A stretch of 26,878 nt of DNA from Paraglomus occultum (Eukaryota > Glomeromycota > Glomeromycetes > Paraglomerales > Paraglomeraceae), in NCBI GenBank assembly GCA_910592205.1, contig CAJVPJ010000369.1, positions 1 through 26,878 of the forward strand. Direction: 5' to 3'. Shown in pieces: positions 9,836 through 23,821 of this stretch. The translations under genes and the position numbers were made by a program. Below the pieces are notes generated by a model. It was given only the letters and a program-made list of their open reading frames with translations. It was not told where the DNA came from and made no database searches. Position 1 is the first letter of the stretch, and every line of letters starts with the position of its first letter.

Positions 9836-12800
9836 CTAACACTTTGCGATGGCTCTGATGCTTGCCAATTCTTGAGCAAGTCCATGATCAGTTTTCAGTT
9901 TCTCCTCTGCCGACAACTTTTCAAACCATTCTACTACTTCTGAGACTCTGGCAACAGACCCAAATGATAATCTTAAGAGTATCTTTGCACATAGCCTCTT
10001 CATCGACCACGTTGCCGCCGAATTTTGAGGACTGATTTCTAGTATGAGAACAGAACATACAGACGAATTCTTAGTAGCAGTCATTAATAACGGAATCCGC
10101 GTACGGCGGAAATAATGATAAGAGATGATATATGGTTGGAGATAACCTATCATCGGACGTCTCACTTACGAGAATGTATTTCTTCTCTCATCCATTGTCT
10201 CAACTCTTCAGTTCCTTGAACTTCTTTGGTGTCAAGGATGCCTGCCCGACAGATTTGTGCCGCAATCTCCGCGACCAGTTCGCATCGCAATACATCATTC
10301 TTCAACGGCAAGAGTGATTCCTTGATTATTTTAGGTATTTCCCCCGTCGGGCAATATTGTGCGGCTAATCCAATACCCAATTTTAAATATGCTGCTTGGG
10401 ATTGAGCTTTATTCCAAATAAGACGTTGCATTGTAGTCAACTGTATGAGTATTAAAAAAAAGGGGGAGGTTGCTTTACATAAAACCGGAAGAAACGTAAA
10501 ATTTACCTCTTCCTTGTGATTTCGATTCTAGGTCTTTCTTAAACTCTTCGCTGTGCAGGATTTTTAACAGATGGTCCATAATGTGTTGAACAGTTTTCAC
10601 GTCTTCCGGTCGATTCCAACCAAGATGTCTTGAAATTGAATTATATACTTTAATGACCATTTCGTCGTTCTGCTTGGCGCGACAAAGTTGTGCTCCTATA
10701 ACTTCAAGTAAATCAGGAAAACCGAATCGATCTATACAAAAAAAGGTAAGATCTTAGATTAATCTCATTTGCACGTGACAAAAAATGATTATGTATTGTT
10801 AATTCAGAATATTATCTACCGTGGCCGAGATCATTCCTCGTTCTTAAACCCTTCTGTTGATTCACTACACGAGGATTAACACGCGCTATGTTTTCCAGTA
10901 TGTTCAACGCGTAGTTCAGTTTTGAGCCTTCACGAAACAAATCATAAATCATGACGAGGATTCTCGAATCAGATTCGCCCGCCACTTGATCGTTCACGAC
11001 AACTAAAACTCGTGTTATACGACTGTAATAAGAAATATTCATGTGAGCATTTGTACAGAGATATAAGCCAATTCCAAAATAACTTACCATACAAGTGTAA
11101 GTTCCATTTCTCGATCAGGATTGCAAACAATCTTTGTGCGAGCCCATTCAAAATATTTCATAAAAACCCCATCTTTGCCAAATACCGTTACGAGATGTAA
11201 AATAAAGGAGGCCATGTTTGCTTCTTTCTCAATCATTTTATATTTTCTCCCGCTTTTTTCAAAATCGATTTCCTGGAAATTGTTGTCTGCAGGATTTATA
11301 AAGGACGGCGTGTTCAATGCACGAAACACGTCCTCGAGGCGTTGATGGAAAAAATCAGGTCTTCGTTTGACGATTTTATGGCACGCTTGTATTGTTTTCG
11401 ATGCTAACTGCGGATTTTGTAAAACATATTCAATATATTCCACCAACTCTTCGGCTTCGATTTCGTGATCCGTTAACCTCTCGACGGAGAACCAATCATT
11501 TTTATCATTCTTGTTGAATATTCTCGGCGATACACCAATGTTCACCTTCTTAGTCGTACCCTCAGCTTCCTCAGAAGCCTTTCTCTTTTTTGCAATGTTC
11601 AATGCTTCGCGGTTCTCATTCGTAGTGGGTTTTAATATCGGGGATTGGCGTCTGACTGGCTGCGGTAAATCTACAAACTCGGGAGAAGTTTTTATTTTAA
11701 CTGGCGGTTTAGATTCCAATGATTCAGGACAGACTTTTACTCTATCCGTTTTTTCTGCGTTTGATACAGTTGGCGCTTCTGGTTGTGCAGGCTCTTCAGA
11801 ATGTGGAGGCTTTCGAGGCTTGCCCTTCGGTTTAACCAGAGCCGGTGTGGAAGCTGTCTTTTTTGTCACTCGTTTTGTGGCTGCTGGGGACAGGGGCGGT
11901 GGCGGCGGCGACTGATTCATAATGTTCGATGGTTCCGCCGCTTCCAATAAGAGCCTCTGTCGTTCTAGTTTCGTAAGCAATCTCGTCAATTCGTTTTGTA
12001 ATACTTGCTTTTCGAATTGGAGGTCTCCCATTTGAGCGCGTACATTTGCCAAATCTGTCTTTAGATTCTGATTTTCTACATGGGACTGACTCACATTCTT
12101 TTCATCAGCATGTTGCTTAATGAGCATATCTCTCTCCAACTCAACTTCCACCAGTCGATCCTTGAGATCGTCGTTTTCTTCTACAAGTCTATCAATTTCT
12201 TTTGCTTTAAGTTCGTCATTTTCTTGGTTGAGCATTGCTGATTCCTCTATCTGTGTTCTAAGTTCGCCATTTTCTTGGGCAAGTCTCGCGTATTCTTCTT
12301 TAAGTTGATTGTTTTCTTGGACAAAGCTTGCGGATTCCTCTAGCTGGGTCTTAAGCTGCTCATTCTCTTCAACAAGCTTTGCAGATTCTTCTAGTTGTGC
12401 TTTAAGCTGTTCATTTTCTTCGGAAAGCATACTTATTGCCTCTTTTGCAGTGCCGAGTTGTTGCTTCAGATCATTAGCCTCATTCTTTTGACGGCGAAGA
12501 CGATCAATTTCCTGACGCGTCTTTTCCATATTGTCGAGTGTCGTTTTGTTCTCTTCAAGCTTTGCATCGAGTTGCTTTTTATGTGACTAAGGTACAGTAA
12601 TAATTATAGCAATATTTACGTGAGTATATAAATAACAAAGTCATCAGCAGTATTTGAACGTAATTCATTGTCTTACTTCGAGTGCTGCGACTTTCGACTC
12701 AAGTCTCTCTTTGTCAGCCCGGCATTGATTCAACTCTTCCTCCTTCTCAGCAAGCTGGCGTCGTAAATCTTTGTTCTGGGAGTGCAATAAACTAGCTCCC

Positions 12801-13145
12801 TCACGTAATAGTGTGCTCTCGTTTAATGCTGCTGTTATCTGAGTCCCTGACAAATTCAATTCTGTTTTCAATGACGAAAGCTCTGTTGTCATAAAACGTA
12901 AATATACAATTAACATTCTAATAGCGAATATGAATATTGATGTAATTGTGTATATTCAAAGGAGTCATACTACAATACATACCTTTGTCTTTTACTTCGA
13001 ACAACTTCATTAGTTTATCGGTTTTTATTATTCGATCCTTCATGGTCTTTATATCTTTCGCAATTTTTGCAGGACTATTTCGAGGTTTGCTACTGGAGCC
13101 TCCCTCTGTTGTCAGATCAACAACATTAGCTGCTGTATCTGCCAT
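9836..13145 (-). CDS. Coiled-coil protein, possibly ICE1-like (little elongation complex)
   Basis: Seven exons: 13145-12983, 12882-12677, 12586-11088, 11022-10820, 10731-10507, 10406-10170 and 10038-9836. The joined frame is 911 codons. After an N-terminal tail (MADTAANVVDLTTEGGSSSK) comes DIKTMKDRIIKTDKLMKLFE. From memory this resembles the N-terminus of human ICE1 (ALITLKQKIINTDNLLTEYQ), the scaffold of the little elongation complex that serves snRNA transcription. Residues about 45-345 are coiled coil with repeats of the type EENEQLKAQLEES. About 350-480 is disordered, with PPPPPLSP and a basic AKKRKAS patch that could be a nuclear signal. About 487-911 is a helical domain (DWFSVERLTDHEIEAEELVE onward), rich in Leu, with no motif I know. 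The layout fits ICE1 but the protein is much shorter than human ICE1, and a chance coiled-coil match is possible. The gene model is firm; the name is tentative. Confidence 0.8.
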
Positions 13146-13249
13146 ATTATATTATATATTATACTGTAGGATATTAATGCTATAACAAGTTGTGGAGTAG
13201 AGGAATTTTTACAACAGCGAGAATTTTAAACCCGGGTTGTGTAACAAAA

Positions 13250-13320
13250 AACTTTGCATAGTAATAGGCGCACCCCTGTAATAAGCGGGGCGAGTTCGAT
13301 TCGCGCAGTAGCTCACTTTA
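13250..13320 (+). repeat. Degenerate tRNA(Thr-UGU)-like sequence or SINE head
   Basis: An A-box-like TTGCATAGTAATAGG (13254-13268) is followed 23 bp later by a B-box-like GAGTTCGATTC (13292-13302) inside the stem-loop GCGAGTTCGATTCGC. Between them, CCCCTGTAATAAGCGGGG could be a distorted anticodon arm with TGT. No acceptor stem can be formed between the flanks and the D arm is poor, so it is not a working tRNA. It may be a tRNA relic, a SINE head or a fragment of organellar origin. Confidence 0.3.
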
Positions 13321-14681
13321 AGCATCACATTACGTATCAAGAAGACGATACATTTGCATTATTACATACTTTGACTGAATTATTAACTCAAGTCTCTCTT
13401 CTCTTCCTGGTTAGTAATGACCATGATTAGTTTCGACTCGACAAGCAACCTATAATAAGAAATATAAACATATTAATTATATTGTGCAAAAAATTTTTTA
13501 AATTAATGATACCAAAATGTTTGAAGAGTATTATCTATTACTATAGTTTGATAAAGAAAAAAATTTTATCCACTTACATCACTCTAAATATATCTTCCAA
13601 TTTTTTTTTCAGTTACTAATGGCTTTTTTTACAACTCTACACTCATAATTACAAGTATGCTGTAACTTACTGAAATAGTAAGAGGTTTGTTAATGCCACT
13701 GTTGTGGGGAAGCTGTGAGGATACGGCAATAATAATAAATTTTATGCTGTATAGTAACACCTCCTAAATGTATTATGGATCACTATTAGAAAAAATAATG
13801 TTATAATTTACAGATTTTTCTTTCCAGCCAACTTTGTGCAAAAGGGTTGAGTATAAATATTCCTAAACTTTCAGTGCACTAACTGTTTATATTGGAGTTC
13901 ATTACTACCATTGTCAGTTTCTAACTCAAGCACCGAAAAATAACAAAGATTTTTTTCTTTTCACAACTAGATCTGGTAACAATATAATCAATCTGCTGTT
14001 TCAAATTGTTATAAACGGGATCAAACTTAAACATTGGGGAAAATAGCTACATTGTGTTAATATTAATCATTTTCCTGCAACAAATACCTTACGTAAATCA
14101 CGTGAGTTGCATCTAGGAAAATAAATCTATAAGCCGGGATCGCAATTTGCAGGAAACGAGAGATTGCATTATTCATCAAGTCCATGTTTGGGACCGAACA
14201 AAGTGTTGCGTTTAGTATAGTAATAGTATTAGTATGTGACAAAATTTAGCCACATAATCAATCACGTAAATGGAAATTTTTGCAAGTAATAATAAAAGAT
14301 TACCCCCCCACCATTTGCCTTTTTGACAAAACTTTTACGCCCACTTTTCTGTCGACTGTCATAGGCGGCTTGGAAGTGGGGAAGGAGACCATTACGCCTA
14401 TCATCCGGGCGGTGAACACTCCTTTTCGCAGTTAAATGGCAGCCACAGATTATGATGGAGTGTGGAAGGAGACTATGCTACACCGATAAAGGCAGCCGCC
14501 AACAGCCCAGATAAATCGTATGTAAATAAATATGCTGCATAGCCGGTAAAGGAGAGAAAATACGAAGATCTAAAGTCCACCGAAAATTAGCGGCATGTAA
14601 CACGTTATATATCGGTCGTCATTATACCCAGCAATGATCTATCATTAACCAATTCCGGCATTCGTAAAATCCCATTCGCAG

Positions 14682-14891
14682 GTGCTTGGTCGTATGAAAG
14701 TTGACCCAAGGATCGAATTCGTGGACGGCACTTTCAAACCCGACGAAATTGGTTTATTTTGGGAAATGAAATTACATTATACCATGTATCTTCACGTAGA
14801 CAAACTTTTTATTAAGCCTAAATTACGGGTTTTTTATTCTGTTGAGTTAAATGCAAAATTTCCACCAAAAATAAAGTTGCTAAAAACATAG
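14682..14891 (+). pseudogene. Orphan coding-like exon, unknown
   Basis: An acceptor-like TTCGCAG is followed at 14682 by a frame reading VLGRMKVDPRIEFVDGTFKP, then DEIGLFWEMKLHYTMYLHVD, ending at a TAG at 14889-14891. There is no ATG upstream in frame. The composition looks like real protein, especially in the first 20 residues, but I do not recognise the family. It may be a single exon left from a lost gene, a retro-copied fragment, or the last exon of a gene whose other exons I did not find. Confidence 0.3.
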
Positions 14892-15320
14892 TTGAACTCA
14901 TGTGCATAAAATTCTGATTTACATTAAAAGTTGGACAACCGTTAATAGTTAATTCGATCTGCACATTAGTTCGACTGATAACTCAGGTCGAATTAAAGAC
15001 AGTTGACTGTGGCAACGGAGCGCAGTAAAACGCGATACACGTTCTTTCGGTTTCTTTTTGTAACTTGTTAACATAGACCCGTCCGTGACTTACGTTGGAC
15101 GATATTCCTGAAAAGAAAAGAAATGCCACGGAGCAGCAACGAATACACGTTCATTAAGAGGATAGTTAGAAAGTTATCAACGCTATTGCAAGAGAGGCAG
15201 TTGGGATGTTATTACATAGTTTTGTTACACTAAGGAATTTATAAAAGATATTAAGCGAAACAACATGATGCTATCGAAATGGGAGAGTACACAGAACCTA
15301 GGCATTAATGAGCACCCATA

Positions 15321-15700
15321 CTAATCAATGATATGTATTATTAATAATGCTGTTATCGTCTTCATTTTCCTTCCCTTTTTCTTTATCAACCCATTCCTTT
15401 GATAGTTGTTTTCCGTGGATAGTTTTTCTTCAGTAGAAGTTCCTTGGATTTTGAGTCCTTTGTCGATCATACATGGGTGGACTCTGTGTTGTAAAAGTTC
15501 TTTGGTGTAGAGACAACAGCACTTTTCCTTGCATAAATCGCAGATTTGAGTGGCCACTCGTTAAAACCCATAATGCATCCCAAGGCTAAAATATCTGATT
15601 TCGCATCTCGTTCGGTATCATTGTCATTAAAGCATTTGGAGTCAAAGATACGCATAAGTTCCTCGGAAGAATTGATTTTTCCAGACAATTAGCTTTGTCA
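15321..15700 (-). pseudogene. Cys-rich coding relic in two or more frames
   Basis: Three overlapping minus-strand frames each look partly coding. Near 15712-15670 one reads TCLKCDKANCLEKS. From 15688 another reads SSEELMRIFDSKCFNDNDTE and DAKSDILALGCIMGF. From 15557 a third reads ICDLCKEKCCCLYTKELLQH. Read in order they give CxxC pairs as in a zinc-binding domain, but every junction needs a frame change and no splice sites explain it. I do not recognise the family. It lies 5' of SNF1 on the opposite strand. Confidence 0.3.
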
Positions 15701-15775
15701 CACTTTAAACACGTGACAATATATTAAAAATTTTACCTTTTTCTGTTACAGTATGCGGGAAATATTTGTAGTTTT

Positions 15776-18295
<2,520 letters not shown>

Positions 18296-18655
18296 GCGAA
18301 AGGATAGATACAAGGCGATATGTTAGAGAATGAGAATGTATTTATTATCCGATAAGTGTATTACGCATGTTTTTTGGGGGATTTGATCAAAGTAATTCGG
18401 AAAGCAGTCGGGATCTATCATTTGTGTTTAGTATGGCGTAAAGAGTGGTAACATTGGAAAGCATTTTACTAAGTTACGGATATGAAAAATAATAGCATTA
18501 ATATATACCTAATGCAAGCAGTCACGCATTTGACTGATCACAGTAATTGGGAGATAAATAATTATATAAACTAAGAGAACAGGCAAAGGTCGATAACTAG
18601 CTACGCGATCTGATATTAACACTATAAAGCGGTGGATGAGGATGTGATTATGTCT

Positions 18656-18661
18656 AATAAA
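18656..18661 (+). terminator. Candidate poly(A) signal of SNF1
   Basis: AATAAA 361 nt after the stop codon. It is rather far away, so an AT-rich variant signal nearer the gene may be used instead. Confidence 0.25.
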
Positions 18662-21600
18662 CATTTACATAAAATTCGTTATTAACAAACAATTGCCAAG
18701 TCTATTTGCATTGGATAAATTCTAACCTGAATTGGTTTCTAGGTAGTGGGTAATATACTAAGTATTGACCTTACCGGCCTATCAGAATTTATATTCTTTT
18801 GAGAAATTCACGTTATCTGTGATATTTTGACTTGGTTGACAAGTGTTCTATAAGAGAAGCCGTTTGGGTTTCTGCAATAAGATGTCGTAGGATTGTTTAA
18901 TGCGAAATAATACTATACCATATCTTTATCCTAATAGAATAGCTGTATTTCACGTAGCGTAATATAACTTCAACTTTTTGTTATCATATTGATAAATAGC
19001 ATACTCGCTCAATAATGGTATTCTACGCTTAAACCTTTTTCCACGGAAAATTTATCACATGCTTGAATGTAAAGCTAATAATATATATTCTTTACAATCA
19101 ACAAATTATCTAACACTTTTCTTCGTGAAAGTAAACACCCCTGTTAATCAAAATCGATATTATACGTCAAGTTTACAAGCTTCATTAGATTACATTTTCG
19201 AGAAATCTCACCTGAAGGAGGTATTAAAAAAATCATTCTGCTGCTGCATAAGTTTAAGATGTCTTTATGTCACGATGATTCGCAAATATCGAATAATTTA
19301 CTTCCCTTATGCATCGCTTTCGTCGAAATTATCTATACAGAAATGGTAAATGCACACTTGCACGACGAGGTCTTTTTAACTTCAGTCATAATAAGGTGGT
19401 AAGCCAGAGTTCGTACACATGATAAGCAAATAGATTTGCGTAACGTTTTCGCACTTGCCGCCGAACGATGTCAGCTTATTATCATCTTCTAGATGCTTTT
19501 TTGATGCAAAAAAAAAAAAAAAAGCCCCAACACCCGAATCAGTAAAGATATGCTCATTGTTGGTATTATTATTCATTCATTCAGATATTAAGTATAATCA
19601 ACAGATGTTGACACCAAAATATTGAATCGTCGTCTTTTTTATTAGGGTTGGTATCTCGTGATTTCTAATGACAAACGCCACATAGTCTTTCTAAGCAGAA
19701 TATAATGATTTATACGCTCTGGAATTTGTAATTGCACTTAGACAATTCTCGCTAGTCACGGTAAATGGACATGCATGTGTTGTTTATCCTGTGTTTTTTT
19801 GCCAGCCAATCAACATGCAACACAAACATTCGCAGTAGCTAATACAAACCCTTTACTATTACTATTACTGCTTTTATAGTAGAACGTCATTTCTATTGGT
19901 ATAGCTATTGTTATCACATGGGTATAATTAGTAACATAAATAATATCTTTCTTTGAAATATGTATTGTTCGTAAAGTAACAATATTAATCTTAATAATGT
20001 ATACGTTGACCTAAACAATTGTTCTAAGTTTCATTCCTTTAAAGCAGGGTTAATGCTAATACTTCGATACACAGGGAGTTGTTATTTTGCATCAAGAAAT
20101 TAGTATGCATTGACAATGGAATGGTGCACTTTATTAAACCGTCCCTTTACTGTGTATATGCAGACAATACGACAAAAGGTTCCACCATTCCCGAATCTTA
20201 TTAGAGTTGCACACTGGCCCAACCATATATCACGAGGTATCTTATATCAGGTTTTTGCATTCCTTTTTTTTTTTTAATGGAATGTTTCATTAGACACTTT
20301 TGTAGCGATAACAAGTGGTCGAGACGGTTAAGCCGAATACATTGTCGACTTGTACAATAATATTGTTCACAATTCTTTAACATTTGCGAATATATTGATT
20401 AGTATATATACATTATGTAATGAGGGGTCCCCAAATACAAACATTGGAGATCAACAAGACTGTCTACGTGTATTCATCGGGACGTATCTTATAGCAAAGG
20501 CTGTATTAGTAACATCGTGATAGGGGATTTAATACATGAAGAAGTTGATCATCTGATTAGAATTTGGGTCACCAGGTGACGTTTGCGAAAGTAAAGAATT
20601 CCCCATGCATGAATGTGTGTATGTGTGTATGTGAACAATATACACTCGATTGTGGTTAATATATGCGAAACCCATTTTAACAATTCCACCTGCATTATAA
20701 TCACATGAAAGATATTGCAATATTTAAGCCACAAGAAATTTCCGATCAACTCGCCTAGACACTAAATACGATAGGGAGCTATCGCATTGCAGATAGGTAA
20801 ACCAAAATTATCTGCACAAAGAAACGATGGAAAAAAAACGCCCACTCGTCAAGGAACAAATGACCTTACTCATAGATACACAAGAGTCGGGGACCTGGCT
20901 GTGCTACGATTCATCCAAGTCGACAAAATATTATATCATGGGATGTGCTTCGCCTTTTGCTTGCTTTCCTTTGACTGAAAACATTTCTCATACAGCGGTT
21001 AGATAATGTTGTTGACAGTAATATTTGTAACACAAGCTTCCATCTGCGTCGTTCATCTGCCATCAGCTGCTAGCTCTAGATGGACTCATAAAAGAAAGGA
21101 CAATGGCAATCAATCGAACAACAGAACGTTTCGAGAAAAATGAGAACACTGTGGGAGCAGGGCAAATTCCCCGAGAACAATAGAACGACTACATCTGGAC
21201 TTGTGTACAGAATTGTGTGTTTTCTAATTGACAATAGTCACTGGGTCTGATTTCAATAGTTTTTACAAGAAAAGGTGAGGGGAGCTTGAGGATTGAGAAC
21301 GTATGAGATAGGCCTTCTTAGTTGTATGCAAGAGTGATATCTATAAATTGGTCACGAGTACAATCCTCCGTCTTACTTGTGTCAATTACTACAAGTCAAC
21401 TGACAAAGAGAACTTTGGCAAGGAACGAATGAAGCTTTTTTCTTTTGGTTGACAGACAAAATGTCGCACTGTTTTCATCTATGCCATGGTTGGTTGAAAG
21501 CTTTTTCAAATACCTGGTTTAATCGTCAACATAGCCATACAAAGCTGTAATAACTACAATGGACAAAGTTCGACCAATAACGATTAACAGTGCTAAACTC

Positions 21601-22304
21601 TAATAGACATTGATTAGCATACTTGTGAACGTCACAGTAACATTGATGTTTGTTGAGACAGTAACGATGGCAAGATGGCATGGTTTTGACTGCATCAACC
21701 GGAATAAAATTTCCACAAGTTAAAGAAGAAATTGAAACTAAAAATCAAATGATGATTATAAATTGAGTTTAAAACATTGGTCATGAGAATACCACCGTCA
21801 ATGCAGTCAGAAATAAATCGTTCCATCATACCTTTTGATGGATAAAGTCATTATCTTCAACGAGTCTGCTGCGTAAAAACTGCCATTTTAAAGAGTTTGC
21901 CGATGCGATGTGGTCTTTGACTTTGAATATTTTGTCGCTGTTTGCAATTTGTCACTCATTTACCCGGGTGTCCAATGTGTGCAGGTCATATACTAAACGT
22001 ACCGCATGAACACTATCGTTAAATGCTTACAGACGCAATGTGCAAATTATGTGACGGACTAGACTAACATTACCAAGCACAAAAAATAAAGACTTGCATC
22101 AACATCAAATCTTTATTAACGACTCTGAAACTAGCAAGCTTTTCTAGTTCGTCAAGCGTGAAAGTAACGTTTTGAATACAATAAGCGAATTCGTAACCGA
22201 GTTTGACGTTGAAATTGGAAGCGCTGCGAGTTAAACGACACTATGAAAGCAAGGAAGGAGACAAATAACGTACGTATACAGAGCTGCTATTATATCTTTG
22301 TTTA

Positions 22305-22676
22305 TTAATTAGGCGTGGAGTTAAATATAACTGAGAGTAGTTGGTTTTCTTTGTCTAGGCTGTAACATATAACCAGCATGTATAACTCACACTGTGAACA
22401 CATATATTGCCGGGAGACGTATGTATCAGAAACTCGGTTACTAATAACTGATATAGCATTTGCCGTATCGAACAATTTTATAGTCTGCCTCCCTCGACGA
22501 ATGCCACATCCACAACCTGCTATCGCGGAGAGTAAAAACAATGTTATGAAACGAATACCCGAGAATGTACGCATACAATGGCGTTTGTGACATTTCTTTT
22601 CTTGTCTTTGAGTAATTGCATATAAAAAACAACATAAAAGCGCAATTACAATAAAACAGCGACATTTGGTTTTCAT
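22305..22676 (-). CDS. Doubtful small Cys-rich protein with signal-like N-terminus
   Basis: From ATG at 22676 the minus strand reads MKTKCRCFIVIALLCCFLYA, which resembles a signal peptide or membrane anchor. A second hydrophobic stretch follows (FITLFLLSAIAGCGCG), then a polar tail to the stop at 22305. It has many Cys, as small secreted proteins of symbiotic fungi do. Against it, the plus strand has an overlapping ATG-started frame at 22378-22590, there is no family match, and AT-rich DNA gives hydrophobic frames by chance. Confidence 0.2.
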   Translation of the reverse strand: MKTKCRCFIVIALLCCFLYAITQRQEKKCHKRHCMRTFSGIRFITLFLLSAIAGCGCGIRRGRQTIKLFDTANAISVISNRVSDTYVSRQYMCSQCELYMLVICYSLDKENQLLSVIFNSTPN

Positions 22677-22867
22677 GCAAATTACATGCAAAGAGATTAT
22701 GCAATGTGCTCACGGGAACGACTGACAGAAATCCTTATTCAATTAATTTCTTTATTCGTATCATGATGCATCGGGGATCGGACGACGCGTACGGCTACAC
22801 GTGTCTACAAATAATTTGCTTAGGGTTTTATTGATAATGCGGTGTTCACAATTGTTTCTGTTGCTGT

Positions 22868-23040
22868 CATTTTGTTGTTCTGTTGTTGTTATCATTTTGT
22901 TGTTCCGTTGTTGTCGGTATTAAAGTGGTGCAGCATTGATAAGATGTTGTAGGGGTCAAGTTCGTAGGTAGTGAGAACGATAATAATGAGAATGAGAATG
23001 ATAATGGTAATAGTGTTGGTATTAGTACTAAAACAAGTGT
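22868..23040 (+). repeat. Simple-sequence tract
   Basis: Two near copies of a 24-base unit beginning TCATTTTGTTGTTC (about 22868 and 22892) are followed, from about 22978, by degenerate GATAAT/GAGAAT repeats. Replication slippage explains both. Confidence 0.6.
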
Positions 23041-23821
23041 CGTCATCGCCGTTCTCAATTTTCAAACCATCTTTTATTTATATTTTAAATATGAGCGCGA
23101 TTCAATATTGTTTGTAAAAACCTATCAGAATGTTCCACGTTTTTTCCTTATCATTCACTTCTCTGTGGCTGACTTAACATATTCTTGTTGTTACTCCCCC
23201 TCCACACTCCTCCCCCCCCCCTTTGTCTTAAGTACCATATTTAACTACCCTCCATCTCAATTCCTGTATTGTAAATGAGTTTAATTCTGTATATTGCTTT
23301 CCGGTTGGTTTCTGTCATTGTTGTCCAGCCAAAAGCCGTACCCAATAAAACTCGTTAAACAATCGACAAGCAATTAATGGGAAAAATTTGCGGTCACTCT
23401 TTATCGGTAAAACTTTTGTGTGAGAATATGCAAACCATACTTGTCAAAGTTTGATACCGTGAGCATGAACGTGACCCAACATCTGACTTTTTTATCTCCA
23501 TCTTTGTACAATCAGAGATCGATCTAAGGTCATTTGCGCACGAACATATATACGTGATACTTTAAAATCCGACTTTGTATGTCGCACAATTTGGTCGGAG
23601 TTGAAGCCCGGTGAGGTTACACAGCTCATCCTGTTCTTATTGTTGATAATTATCCTTGTATTGAACGTATATGTGTATTAAAGTACAATAGCATTTTAAT
23701 TGAGCATATAAATTAAATTATCATAATGCGGGTGTAACATGAATTTTTTATAAAAACGGCTCGTTGTCCTTGTTCGTTCAGCTTCCTTAGCTTAGTTTTC
23801 TTTTGCAACACCGACCACAAC

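Larger units (their letters stand above)
13146..15320. other. Intergenic DNA with few supported features
   Basis: This is the shared 5' region between the minus-strand ICE1-like gene and the plus-strand SNF1 gene. It is AT-rich, with a tRNA-like relic near 13250-13320 and one coding-like exon near 14682. A short stretch at 14374-14480 carries two copies of a GGAAGGAGAC sequence. I see no further gene. Confidence 0.5.
18296..23821. other. 5.5-kb gene-poor stretch
   Basis: No intact gene or exon chain with good splice sites was found on either strand. Short open frames (for example 19059-19349 plus, 20201-20383 minus, 22305-22691 minus) lack recognisable domains. The stretch has a run of A at about 19508-19524, a tRNA-Ser-like A box near 20311, TGTTGT- and GATAATGAG-type simple repeats at 22861-23040 and a C10 run at 23212-23221. 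Confidence 0.5.

Noticed and set aside
11511-12586. Several plus-strand Ser/Phe-rich frames
   Set aside because: Shadows of the Glu/Lys-rich coiled-coil exon of the ICE1-like gene on the minus strand.
19059-19349. Plus-strand 96-codon frame with ATG
   Set aside because: No recognisable domain and random-like composition; within the gene-poor stretch.
22861-23040. CRISPR-like regular repeat
   Set aside because: Short, degenerate trinucleotide-type repeats without unique spacers; simple slippage and a eukaryotic genome explain it.
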